A model generated the notes under the pieces. It was given only the letters and a program-made list of their open reading frames with translations. It was not told where the DNA came from and ran no database searches. A stretch of DNA of 64,000 nucleotides from Epiperipatus broadwayi (lineage: Eukaryota > Onychophora > Udeonychophora > Euonychophora > Peripatidae), in NCBI GenBank assembly GCA_028023455.1, contig JAQFVV010012506.1, forward strand, positions 2,164,714 through 2,228,713, read 5' to 3'. This document shows, in pieces, positions 54,051-64,000 of the stretch. The translations under genes and the position numbers were made by a program. Numbering within the stretch: the stretch's first letter is position 1; every line of letters begins with the position of its first letter.

Positions 54051-57000
54051 TTACTTCTGTGATTTACTACTCTTTTGGAATTTATTGGAAGCAAACAGTA
54101 AACTTGCCTTGAGGTTAAGTAAGTACTACATATGTTTAATTGGTTGATTTTCACAATAAACAATAGACTAATAACTTTTAACTTTGTTATCATTATGATT
54201 TGAGGTAAGCTAGATGAGTTAGGTTTGGGTGAGTTGACTGTGATCATCACCTGTGGGTCAATACATGATAGCAACAAAAATTGTTTATTTGAACAAATTA
54301 TAATCCAATAAAAGCCTTGGTAAAATTCGATGTGTTTCATTGCTTTTTTTTTTTGGTAGAGGTTCCAGTATCTTCTTCTCTACATCAAGAACTGATCAGA
54401 GATTCTTTTTTTTTTTGCTTTCTGGTAATACATCTTCTATTTAGACTCTGTGTTGCCTGCTGCTTTTTAAATGTTGTCTTCACTGATTAGCTAGGTAGAT
54501 ATACTGCTCACTGAAGTAGTCAACATGTAATTGATGTATATGACTTTGATTTTCTGCTGCTTTTATTAATGGAAGATAGCGAATTCTTCAGATGATCATA
54601 ATAGCTTGAATCCAGATCTTTTCTGGATATTGGTGACATCATATCATTGCTCCACTTTAAAAGAGATATTATTAGCTACTTCATATTATTTATTATATGC
54701 ACGAGGTCTGAGACTTGATAATTTGTTTTTTAGTATGTGATTCATTAACATTTCAGCTGATATTTAATTAGAAATTATTAAGGGTTAGTGTATTGTAAAG
54801 TACTCACTCAAATCATTTGGCAACTGTTTTTGTATATTTGATTTTTGCACCATTTGTTCATCTTACCCATTGGAATGATGTTCTTAAGATATGCTTAATA
54901 TCATTTTTCACAGAAGTCTATGAATTTGTCCAGAAATAAAAGTTGGTCCTCTGTTTTAAACAATGTACATAGAAAAAATATACATGATACTTACCCTGAT
55001 AATACTGTTGTGTAGAAAGTTGGTATCTCTGCCACCACTTTTTAAAAAGGCATCAAAAATAGTAAAAATTGTTTCTCTGTGGACCTGTTCAACTATATCA
55101 AGTATTTGTCAAGGCTCATTTGCATGAGAACAAGTATTGATTGTTGTTTTGGCAGGCATATTTGATCTATGATTTAATATCTGAATCTAAAACTTGGCTA
55201 CATACATTTCATCCAGCCAAGACATTCATTCTGATCATATCTAGGTGATCACATTGCATAAAGCTTTAAATTTGTTTGTAATCACTAAGTGGAACATCAA
55301 TTTTGTCTTCTGTAGCTCACATTTATTCGCAAGGGTTGATGAATGATTGCAATGTCATAGGGGTTTTGCCTTTCTATCATGCAATTTAAAATCATGGATT
55401 CAAAAAATTGAACTATCTCAGCATATAAGATAAGACATATCATGGAAGATCTTTTTCAGAATTAAATATGCTTAGGAGAAATTTATGATACTATTTTGTT
55501 ATATGAACAACTCCTATAAAAGTACTGAAAAATGTTTTTATACCTGTAACCAATGCTAAAGTTCTCTATATATTTAAAAGTATTTTTTCAACTATGATTA
55601 AAAATGTGGGATATAACCCAATAATTAAGTCATGTTTTTATCTTAGCTATGGTGACATAAAGCTGATTTCATGCTACAGAAAAAAACATTAATTGGAAGC
55701 AGTTTATTTTATTTGTTATCTCATTTCTGTTCATTTATTTTGGTCAAAAAGCCAATATAATGATTCAATAATTTTGTTTTTTTGCTGAAAGAAAGTTTCA
55801 TCACAGTTATCAAGTTTTTTTTTGTTCATAGAAGTTTTTCTCTCAATATAGTATTTGTTTTACTTTTGGTGGGAAAATATTGCTTATACATCACCTAATA
55901 ATAAAAAAATTAAAATAGGTCTTGTAAATATGCTTATCATTATTTATTTTAATGCCTGATTCTTTAAATTTATTAAAAACTTTATGTTGATCTTCAAAAA
56001 TTGTTCCTTTTTGTCTATTAGTAGGAAGTCCTCAAAATTAAAAATATCACCATTATTCCAGTGGTACGTTGATCAACCATTGATTGGATTATAATTGGAA
56101 TTACAGTACTGAAGACTCTGAACTGTAATATGCTAACTTTATAAAAAGACTTTTGAACATAATAATACTCAGTGTTTTGGAGTCTTCATCATTCACTAAT
56201 TAGAATAAAGTATGCTTGACATTAATTTTTAAAAAATATCTACCACTTTGTTTAATTGAAAGTAGGTGTTAATTTTCAGTCACAAAGTTACTTAAAATCA
56301 TTGATAAATTCCTAGTTCTCCAATCCTTTTAATCATGAATTCTATAGGTGTTTCCCTTTTGTCATGTGATATAGATTCAATAATCTCATTAATCTGAAGC
56401 TTATATCCTGGACAATTTTGATTGTTGATGAATAAGGGTAATGTTCAAAAATAATAGCTACAAGCTTTACATTTTTATTAATGTATAAGCAGTAAATTTC
56501 AAATTAAACATAGATCAATGTATATGTAAACAAAAGGAGTAAATCACTTTTCATAGCCTAAAAAATGATTTACTCCATTTGTTTAATGTATAAACAGAGG
56601 ATTTTCCATTGGTAACAATATTAGCTTTGTTCAAATAATTTGGAAATGTTATTTTTTTAAATTTACTATATCAGTTGAGAAACTTGATTTATACTAATTA
56701 AAAAAATATAGTCATGAGTTAAAGTTAATATTTACTGTTATAGTATCAATCTCCATTACTGTGGGCATGTAATTAATGCTGATTTGGGTCTCAATTGATG
56801 ATACTTGTGATCACTCTTTTCGCATTTTGACATTAAATTTCTCTGTTAACAAAGGTTGACTTTGTTTTCTATTACACAAGTTTTTATTCAATTACTTTTT
56901 TGTGTAAAAAACAAGCAACTTCAATATGCTCATTTCATTGGTAAAAATGACAAATTATAATTCTATACTGCTACTGGGTAATGGTACAAGCTTTGTTACA

Positions 57001-57700
57001 AAAATACTTATTTTATCTCTTTGAAAAATGTGAGTTTAAGGTTGTGATAAAACTAACTCTTGTTTTTTAACCTTTTAATTGAATCAAATAGATTTTGGAC
57101 TTTAGCAAAACTTAAACCTGTTTAGTCATATCCTATTCCAGATGAAAGATGGATAAATCAAATATTGTATCTGTGTTTGTTAAATGCTTTAACTTTATTT
57201 TATGGATTAACTTCATTTTATGGATTTATATGCTACATGTGAAATGATCTCCAATTGCCTCCTCCAGAAATATGTTGAATTCACAGGTCAAAGTCATTCT
57301 CTGCAATTCAGCTACACAATCTATTGTCTTTCATCCACTTCATGAGACATGGGTTCAATTTATCCTTTTTATAGTGGTTTGAGGCTTAAATATAAAATTG
57401 GATATTTTATATCCTTTTGAATTTTAGCTTGAATATGGTAGTGTTGTTTGTGATAGTAAAATCTGTTTAGTAGCACCACACTTGCTCACTAGAGTGGGTT
57501 TTATTTCATTTGAGTACAAAAAGAAATACAGCCTTTTCAGGTATATTGGCCATATTGTTTGGACAAATTAATTTAAACTCTTCAAGAGGCCCAACTTGAG
57601 GCATGTCCTTCTTTCATAAAAACTTTATTGAGTATTTGCTATTTGTTTATTACTATATCTTAAATATAATTATCATAATTTTAAACAGATCTTTAGTTGG
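54051..57700 (-). pseudogene. Ty3/Gypsy retrotransposon gag-pol, decayed
   Basis: Read right to left on the minus strand, short segments of each domain appear in canonical order but in different frames. Gag: MTLTCEFNIFLEEAIGDHF at about 57,298-57,240. RT: DSKTLSIIMFKSL near 56,185-56,145; MVDQ...TTGI with FEDFLL near 56,082-56,025; GIKINNDK near 55,960-55,934. RNase H: FLLSIFNSEKDLP near 55,477-55,445. Integrase: zinc-binding or linker stretch YV...LDSDI...ACQNN near 55,215-55,140; DNGPTFISGQFIDFC at about 54,955-54,912; and a C-terminal SHIHQLHVDYF-like box near 54,545-54,510. Protease and part of RT are unreadable. A purine-rich run near 54,340-54,352 lies where a polypurine tract would. 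Dozens of stops and shifts: a fossil of an LTR retrotransposon, without an envelope gene that I can see. Confidence 0.75.
56530..56586. repeat. Short inverted repeat inside the Gypsy relic
   Basis: CAAAAGGAGTAAATCA and TGATTTACTCCATTTG are inverted copies around an ~20 base loop, interrupting the RT-coding stretch. It may be a tiny hairpin insertion. Confidence 0.5.
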
Positions 57701-57829
57701 ATGGAAAAAGCCATTCCATTATTGCCTGAACATTAAATCAATTTTGCTACAATAGATACTACACTATTGCTAGATTAATATAAATCTTTATTCTAGGATC
57801 TCAAATCAAAACTCCATAGATCACATCCT

Positions 57830-57898
57830 CATTGTTAATAATTTTATGCATTATTTGTAGATATTATATCTACACTAACATAACTCATCACAATGTTT
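57830..57898 (-). repeat. Upstream Gypsy LTR, part 1 (left of the Penelope insertion)
   Basis: The fragment ends in AACTCATCACAATGTTT (57,882-57,898), the left target-site duplication of the nested Penelope-like element. The LTR resumes at 60,277. Its outer edge towards the gag region is uncertain. Confidence 0.55.
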
Positions 57899-58123
57899 TT
57901 CTGGAGGTTTGTAATGATGGTGTTTAAGTTGTGTTTATATTTTGGATTATTTTCATCATCTAATATGAGTATTGAATGTCTTTAGAAAAAATGTAACTTT
58001 GTTTAAATATTCCAAATACATTCAACTATTAGTAAAAGAAAAAAGTTTAATATATGCACAATATTTCAGAGGTATTATTCTCTCCTCTTCTTCAGGTATT
58101 TCTGGCCTGACGAGTGACAGTAC

Positions 58124-58208
58124 CAGTTTGAGAATTGAATCTAGATCCTTAGATTCTTGAGTACTTAATTTTAAGGTAATGCTCTAACCAACTGACCCAT
58201 TCTGCCAA
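58124..58208 (-). ncRNA. tRNA-like module in the Penelope 3' region, left arm
   Basis: Minus strand: TGGCAGAATGGGTCAGTTGG (box A-like GGTCAGTTGGTTAGAGC), then a long middle segment and AGATTCAATTCTC (box B-like). It matches the right-arm module at 59,996-60,080 and the relic at 28,594. Probably a SINE or tRNA-derived promoter carried by the element; not a functional tRNA. Confidence 0.5.
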
Positions 58209-58269
58209 AGGCAACAGTCAGTAGAAATTTTATATACTTATCTATGAGGCTCCTCCTGATTTCTCCACT

Positions 58270-59135
58270 TTTTTCTAAGAGCAAAGTTGATTAGTGGTTA
58301 CCATACATTATGTATAGTAACACTAGATTGACTTATGGGATTGTTTCCCATTATCAAGTGAGCAGCTTCTTTAAATTTTCTTCTTTGTACTTTTTCTTCT
58401 CTAGTTATTATTTGTGTATTTTCCCAATTGAACACATGTTCATTGGTACATACATGGTATGCTACCTTAGACACATCTGTTTTCTCTCTTGTAATTATCA
58501 GTTTGTGTTCTTGCAAGCACTTTTCAATGGAACAACTAGTCTCACCAATATACATTTTCCAAATTCATATGGTATTTCATAGATAATTTTTTTTTCTTTT
58601 CAGCATTTCAAGTTTAGGCTTTGTAGATGTTAGAATTCCCCATAGTGTGCTATGGTTCTGGAAAGCAATTTGTAGATGTTGGAATTCCTCATAGTGTGAT
58701 ATAGCTTTGGAAAGCTTTTCTGATATTATGATGATTGTAGATTTTACTTAATTTGTCCGCTGTTTTGGTATGTATGGATATACTACAGTACCAGTAATTG
58801 TTTTTTTCTTTTGATGGCTCTTTTTGTTGTTACTTAAGATTTTCTTAATAATAGCTGGTGAATAACCATTTTTCATAGGTTTCTTTTATTTAGATCTTTT
58901 CTTTTTTAAATCACTGGCTTCTGAACAAACTTCTTTTGCTCTTTTCCATAATGATAGTATAACTCCATGTTTTGTGTATCTGATGTAATTGGATGTATAG
59001 GCTAAATATTTTTTGTATGCATGAGTTTTTGGTAAACTGTACTTTTGATTTTACCATGAGGGAGTCTTGTCACAAAAACATCTAAGAATGCCAATTTTTG
59101 TTCTTATTGATTCTGTTGTGAATTCAACTGAAGGG
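58270..59135 (-). pseudogene. Penelope-like ORF fragment with GIY-YIG domain, left arm
   Basis: Read on the minus strand from the dimer centre: EFTTES, then LAFLDVFVTRLPHG (about 59,100-59,050), the RT C-terminal block of Penelope-like elements. The GIY-YIG endonuclease follows (about 58,590-58,300), with IYEIPY and then, after a one-base shift, MYIGETSCSIEKCLQEHK (start 58,555), the conserved EH and the C-terminal NVW box. The two cysteines that usually precede YIG in this family appear as Y and F here. A second frame break and stops separate RT and nuclease parts. Confidence 0.8.
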
Positions 59136-59146
59136 GATATGTTGTT

Positions 59147-59938
59147 GTGTTTGGCATTCTTAGATGTTCTTGTGAGAAGACTCCCTCATGGCAAAGTCAA
59201 AACTACAGTTTACTGAAAACCCATACATACAGGAAAATATTTAGACTATATATACATCCAATCACAACAGAAACAAAAACACAAAACATGGAGTTATACT
59301 GTCACTATGGAACAGAGAAAAAGAAGTTTATTCAGAAACCAGCAATTTGGAAAAAGATCTATATAGAACAAACTCTTATAAAAATGTTTATCCGTCAGCT
59401 GTTATTAAGAAAACCTTAAATAGACAACAAAAAGAATCATTAAAAGAAAAAAACAATTATTGCTACTGTGGTGTACCCATTCATACCAAAAATAGCAGAC
59501 AAATTAAGGAAAATCTGCAATCAGTAGAACAGCAGAACAACTTACCCATGCCATACCCCACAATGAAGAATTCTAACATCTACAAAGCCTAAACTTGAAA
59601 TGCTGAAAAGAAAAAACTGCATCTATGAAATACCATGTTAATGTGGAATAATGTATATTGGAGATACCAATTGTTCCATTGAAAAGCACTTGCATGAACA
59701 CAAACTGATGATTAGAAGAGTGAAAACAGATATGTCTAAGATATCAGACCGTGTATTTACCAATGAACATGTGTTTAATTGAGAAAATACAAAGATATTG
59801 AATAGAGAAGAAAAGGTACAAAGAAGAAAATTTAAAGCTACTCACATCACTATGGAAAAAAATCCCATAAGTCAATCTAATGTGACTATACATAATGTAT
59901 GGAAACCACTAATTAACTTTGCTCTTAGAAAAAAGTAG
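59147..59938 (+). pseudogene. Penelope-like ORF fragment with GIY-YIG domain, right arm
   Basis: This is the plus-strand twin of the left arm. It starts in the RT C-terminal block (LAFLDVLVRRLPHGKVK, about 59,148-59,198, in a different frame from the ATG at 59,147) and runs through a linker with NRQQKESLKEKNN and the PMPYPTM segment near 59,550. The GIY-YIG domain follows: IYEIPC (59,621-59,638), an in-frame TAA at 59,639-59,641, CGIMYIGDT to about 59,668, HEHKLMIRR and the C-terminal NVWKPLINFALRKK to the TAG near 59,936. This arm retains both cysteines, but is disabled by the stop and at least two frameshifts. Confidence 0.85.
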
Positions 59939-59995
59939 AGAAATCAGGAGGATCCTCATAGATAAGTATATAAAATTTCTACCAACTATTGCCTT

Positions 59996-60080
59996 TGGCA
60001 AGATGACTCAATTGATTAAAGCTTTACCTTAAAATTTCAATACTCAAGAATGTAAGGGTTCAGGTTCAATTTTCATGCCA
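59996..60080 (+). ncRNA. tRNA-like module in the Penelope 3' region, right arm
   Basis: About 85 bases begin TGGCA and end TGCCA, allowing a short acceptor-like stem. They contain a box-A-like TGACTCAATTGATTAAAGC and a box B, GGTTCAATTTT (60,063-60,073). A TACTCAAGAATGTA segment could form a class II-like variable arm. It lies ~60 bases after the GIY-YIG stop codon. It is degenerate, so it is not called as a tRNA gene. Confidence 0.5.
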
Positions 60081-60276
60081 GGTCAACAACACCTGAAGAA
60101 GTGGGGAGAATAATACATCTTGAAATATTGTGTATATACTAACCTGTGTTCCATTACTCACAGTTGTAAGTATTTGGGATATTTAAATAAAGTTAAATTT
60201 TTTTCTAAATGTATTCAGTACTCATATTAGATGATGGAAATAGTCCAATATATAAATACAACTCATTACAATATTT

Positions 60277-60460
60277 GTGAGCTTGTTTAATTCTGAACAA
60301 GCCAAGTACAAAGTCCGTAGAGAACTTTCTTCACTTAGCTTTCAAAGTTTTATAATTATCAGATAATCGATATTTAGTATGGACAGCTTGTACCTGTTTA
60401 CACTTGTACTAAATTCATTGCATATTTAGTCATTTGCTTTGTGATGTTGAATCACTTCTG
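60277..60460 (-). repeat. Upstream Gypsy LTR, part 2 (right of the Penelope insertion)
   Basis: Continues the LTR homology after the nested element: GAGCTTGTTTAATTCTGAAC through CTTGTACTAAATTCATTGCATATTTAGTC, parallel to 53,865-54,010. Confidence 0.65.
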
Positions 60461-62183
60461 CACTTAATATAATATATTTTTTGAATGTTTATAACCATAT
60501 GATTTAAAAATAAGTATTAACTTAAATTTTAAAATATATGACTATAAAATTAATATATAGAAAGATTGACCAGCATAAAGGAAATATTTATTTTGTTTTT
60601 AAAGGACTAAATAAATAATAAAGATGTTCATATATAATAGGCATGCTGAAAGAAGAATGATGAAATTGAGTATAAGAATCAAGATGATCAGTATTTTATT
60701 ACTGAGAAAAAGTAAACTGAAATCAACATATTTTAGAGGAAAAACAAAATACAGTAACTATGACAACATCTAAAAGAAAGACAGAGATCAACATGTGAAT
60801 GATGATAAAAAAGTTATAGTTTCATCACATAACACACTGGGATATTCCACATTTAGTATAAGAGTATTGTTTTATATATCAAATTTGGACTTAAGTTACT
60901 GGGAAGAAATTATTTTTATTTCTAAATAACACTTTTTTTGTCATTTTGACAATATAATGTAAATTATAATGACAATAAAAGTCTTTGAAAGAGATAATTT
61001 AGGTGATTTTCAGAGAATTGCAGGACTAACAAAATATGTGAAAAATTAAAACTATTTTTTAGGAAAATCTTTTCAATAGATAAAATTTAATTAAATCAGT
61101 ACTTCTCCATGTAATTAATGTTTATTAAGATCAATCATGCCAATGATGTGGAATTTAAATCTGGATTAGATACACTTTGAAATATGTTTTCAATCACAAT
61201 AGGCTCAGATAGTTTACATATATAGCCAAACTAATTAGCCATAACAGTATTGAACTCAAGATAATATGTAACTATTATTAATTAATGGGTAGATCTTAGA
61301 TTAAGTAATGTTAATCAGCTAAGATTGACTCCAAAATAAACAATATGATTGCAATAGATACAACTTTCATCACTAACAGAAATGCTATTGCATTGTTATG
61401 AATTTGGGGCCAAACTTTACATTTACTTATAATAGATGCTCATAATTAGAGTTAACCATTCATTTTAGGACATTGTTATTCCAATCCTTATCATCACATC
61501 AGTGGTTTGATCATCATAAAATAAATATTTTATGTACATTTTTAGAATAATAAATAATGTGCAATTAATGTCTGCTTTTTCCACAAACTCACAAAAAAAA
61601 AAAAATTAATTTATTAACTAATTAATATGTCAAAACAAATATTTTTCCTCAAAAATATTTTTCTTCATAACTTTCTAAGTACTATTTGGGCATTAGAATG
61701 TCAATAAAAAAATATAGAAAATAAATTGAAGTTCAGGGGCAAGCAAACCTCAAAAACAATAAAAAAATTTTGACACACATAGGAATTTGAAAACTCGTTT
61801 TTAAAATATAAAATTAAGATTACTAAATTTGTTTAATTTTATAAACCAATACTAATTAAGTTTAATTATGCATGCAATAAACAACAAAATTATAAGAGTA
61901 CCTGTTTTTTTTAGATATATATTAATCATTAAACACTCATATTAAATATTTTTTTTGAATAGATTTGGCTTTACACTCATGCATAACCAAACACACATAA
62001 GTAAGATTTTTATAGATAAAAGAGAACACATTATATATATATTGTTATTAATGTTAGAATTACATTTTGTTGAGCATCACTGCAACTATATTAAAAAAAC
62101 TCTACTACATGAATGAGGAGGGCCGGCATGATAATGTTAAAGTCAGATAATGGTAATACATGCTAAAACATGAATACATCTAA
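60461..62183. other. AT-rich DNA without recognisable gene
   Basis: Nothing identified with confidence. Confidence 0.45.
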
Positions 62184-62254
62184 CCATCTATCTGCCTATC
62201 TATTTACCTATCTATCTATGTATCTATCTATCCATCTATGTATTCATTCATCCA
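62184..62254. repeat. Imperfect tetranucleotide microsatellite (CTAT-type)
   Basis: CTAT units interrupted by GCCT, TTAC, CTATG and CATC variants: an older relative of the array type at 40,629. Confidence 0.85.
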
Positions 62255-62819
62255 CTTATATATATATGCATTTGTGTGAACTGTAAAAGTTAGTTAATAT
62301 TTGAAATTAGACTCTGCTTATTTTTTGAGGCTTTAAATAACCAGAATAAGGCAAATTATTGATATCAATTTTATAATTTTCATGGTTGAAACTATTATTA
62401 CTAGTATTTATTCACTGATAAATTATATGAATGAAATATTTACAAAAACACAGCCAGTGTACTGAAATTTATTAATTTTTGCATTGTAGTTTAAGACCCA
62501 AAGCACTATCCTCTTCTTTTTCAGTTGGCATACAACTGAGCTAATATGGTAATATTAAATTATAGTCTTTATACCATACAGAATGTAAAGGCATCAGCCA
62601 AGATCATAGTTAGTGATTGAAGGAAGAGGGTGCAGCAATTTACTAAAGATCAGTAACAAACCATTTACATTTAGTAATATCTTTTGAGTGAAAAAAAAAT
62701 ACTAGCTGAAAAAACTGTACTTAATATTAAATGAAATATTATCATATTGTCCTGAGATAGAAAAATCAATAAAAGGGCAATCAATTCCAAAAATAAACAT
62801 ATACTTTACTATAAGAACA
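62255..62819. other. AT-rich DNA without recognisable gene
   Basis: Possibly more 5' sequence of the RTE relic that follows, but I cannot read any conserved motif here. Confidence 0.4.
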
Positions 62820-64000
62820 CAGATATAGAAACAAAGTAGAATGGGATTTTTTGTAAATGAATTGTAGAGGCTGATGGTATGTCAGATAGAGTGGTAGATT
62901 TAGAAGATAATAAATGCTAATTCAATTTTATGTTTACTGTAATTTTTGTCACATAATAAAATAGAAAATTTTCATACAGAGTACTTTTGATCGTACTAAA
63001 ATAACATTCCAAAACTATCACAGATATTTTGTTGGTACAATTGAAAGATAGATAAATATACCTGAGTAAATTTAATTGTGGAAACAAATATTGGATGGAA
63101 CACAGATTTGTAAGAAAATATAAATCTGTATATTATGCATTTTTTAACAAAAATGCAAAGTATTAATATGCATAAAAATATTTAAATCAAAATATTGTAA
63201 TAGAAAATATATTTTAAGATTATAATGTATTTAATAGATTTAGCAGTAGCAGAGCTCATTATTTAATGAGATATGTGGTATGACTTTATGCAAAGCTAAA
63301 GAGACAAAGGCTATTTAAAAAACGAACCGTCTTAGCAATTAATATTCCTAACTTTCAGAAATATTCTAAGGATTTTAAACTATAGTTTAAAAATCATTTA
63401 AAAATATTTACAGACTTTGATCTCAGATTTAAATGAATTTAGCAAGAAGATAACTGATACTCTTCTAAGGTTAACTGCATGAACAATTCATGAGTAAATT
63501 TTCGGAGATGAGCTTATATATATATATATATATATAAGAACTATGTAAAATATTTTAAAAAATGATTCGAATGGAATTTTATTAATGATATAGATACCAG
63601 TTAATGATGACAAAGAAATATCATTGGAATTTGACAAGGAAAGCTATAGAAAACAGTCTCAAAAGTACAAATGATATAATTTTGTATAGGAAAGAAAGTT
63701 TTCAATAATAAGAATAAAAGTGGTATTATTAATATAAAAAAAGTGGATTACAAAGTTATGCAAAAACTATATAGTAATAAAAAATATCAATAGTAGCTCT
63801 AATAATTCCAAAAATATGCATTAAAATACCAAATGTTTCAAATTAAGAGATATGACTTATAATTCAATTATCATTAGTATTTAAAAAAAAAGTTGAAAAG
63901 AAATAGAGAAAAATTAAAATGCCAACACCTGTTAATATTATTACTGAAACAAAATACATCGAATATTTCAAGACAAATTTCAAATTCATAATTTACATGA
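62820..64000 (+). pseudogene. Second RTE-like LINE relic, running off the window end
   Basis: The order of segments matches the element at 31,900-34,484, but with more decay. GFFVNE (near 62,845) and DGMSDRV (near 62,877-62,897) belong to the endonuclease; the first is lost from the other copy by truncation. ERQRLFKKRTVLAINIPNFQ (63,298-63,360) corresponds to the linker ERQKLLKKTIF...IPNLQK. TRKAIE...NSLKS is near 63,640-63,660, and a QKLYSNKKYQ-like stretch near 63,760-63,790. A FKKK segment near 63,882 stands where IFKKGHK occurs. Stops interrupt all frames. The catalytic RT core would lie beyond 64,000. Confidence 0.75.

Larger units (their letters stand above)
57899..60259. mobile_element. 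Penelope-like element, inverted dimer, nested in the Gypsy LTR
   Basis: Two truncated copies of one Penelope-like retroelement face each other. The left arm (about 57,899-59,105, coding on minus) and right arm (about 59,147-60,259, coding on plus) are imperfect inverted copies joined near 59,106-59,146. Both arms carry the RT C-terminus, linker, GIY-YIG endonuclease and a 3' non-coding module. The unit is flanked by AACTCATCACAATGTTT (57,882-57,898) and AACTCATTACAATATTT (60,260-60,276), a 17 bp TSD with two mismatches. The insertion point lies within Gypsy LTR sequence. Penelope-like elements are known to leave complex inverted and tandem arrangements; here both arms are 5'-truncated at nearly the same codon. 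Confidence 0.8.

Noticed and set aside
58310-58582. 90 aa plus-strand frame opposite the left Penelope GIY-YIG domain
   Set aside because: Antisense shadow; the minus strand carries the family motifs.

Overview
This window is eukaryotic, most likely an AT-rich invertebrate animal genome. The evidence is very low GC outside young insertions, long homopolymer and microsatellite tracts, an assembly gap of exactly 500 N, and a dense mix of animal-type repeats: several LINE lineages, Ty3/Gypsy, a Penelope-like element with a GIY-YIG domain, mariner, hAT and Tigger relics, tRNA-derived SINEs and hairpin MITEs. I cannot name the species. I found no intact host gene. Every coding region I recognise belongs to a transposable element and is broken or truncated, so the window reads as intergenic or intronic DNA shaped by nested insertion.

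Layout. 1-3 kb: AT-rich DNA with a small terminal-inverted-repeat element, then a SINE whose tail is poly-G and which has target-site duplications (TSDs). 3.2-11.7 kb: a 59-base poly-C tract and a giant imperfect palindrome made of a 2.2 kb non-coding repeat ('family A') and its inverted copy; then the 500 N gap, the 3' half of a comparatively GC-rich LINE, and a third, direct copy of family A. 11.9-15.8 kb: a second giant palindrome with ~1.85 kb arms and matching 10 bp flanks, which looks like a foldback-type transposon. 16.9-19.2 kb: a heavily decayed LINE, interrupted by a 387 bp retroposon with a 14 bp TSD. 20-31.9 kb: repeat fragments ('family D'), a SINE with a perfect 14 bp TSD, a Penelope 3'-end relic and a CTCF-like motif. 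31.9-34.5 kb: the best-preserved retroelement, a 5'-truncated RTE-like LINE with endonuclease and reverse transcriptase, carrying about five frameshifts and one stop.

34.7-44.2 kb: a GC-richer exon-like island, a MITE, a foldback repeat ('family C'), a minisatellite and a (TCTA)n microsatellite. 44.2-45.1 kb: a mariner-like relic with terminal inverted repeats. 45.5-48.9 kb: 'family B' units in tandem and inverted, more family D, and a SINE. 49.7-52.3 kb: a juxtaposed Tigger (pogo) C-terminus and hAT/BED N-terminus on the minus strand, then two long-hairpin MITEs. 53.8-60.5 kb: a decayed Ty3/Gypsy retrotransposon on the minus strand, with its upstream LTR split by an inverted dimer of a Penelope-like element that has its own ~17 bp TSD. 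62.8-64 kb: a second, more decayed RTE-like LINE running off the window.

Nothing here forms a cooperating pathway. The recurring theme is inverted duplication at many scales: two palindromes of about 4 kb, an inverted Penelope dimer, inverted B, C and D repeats, and perfect hairpin MITEs. Reading frames and repeat homologies were judged by eye, so boundaries of decayed elements are approximate.
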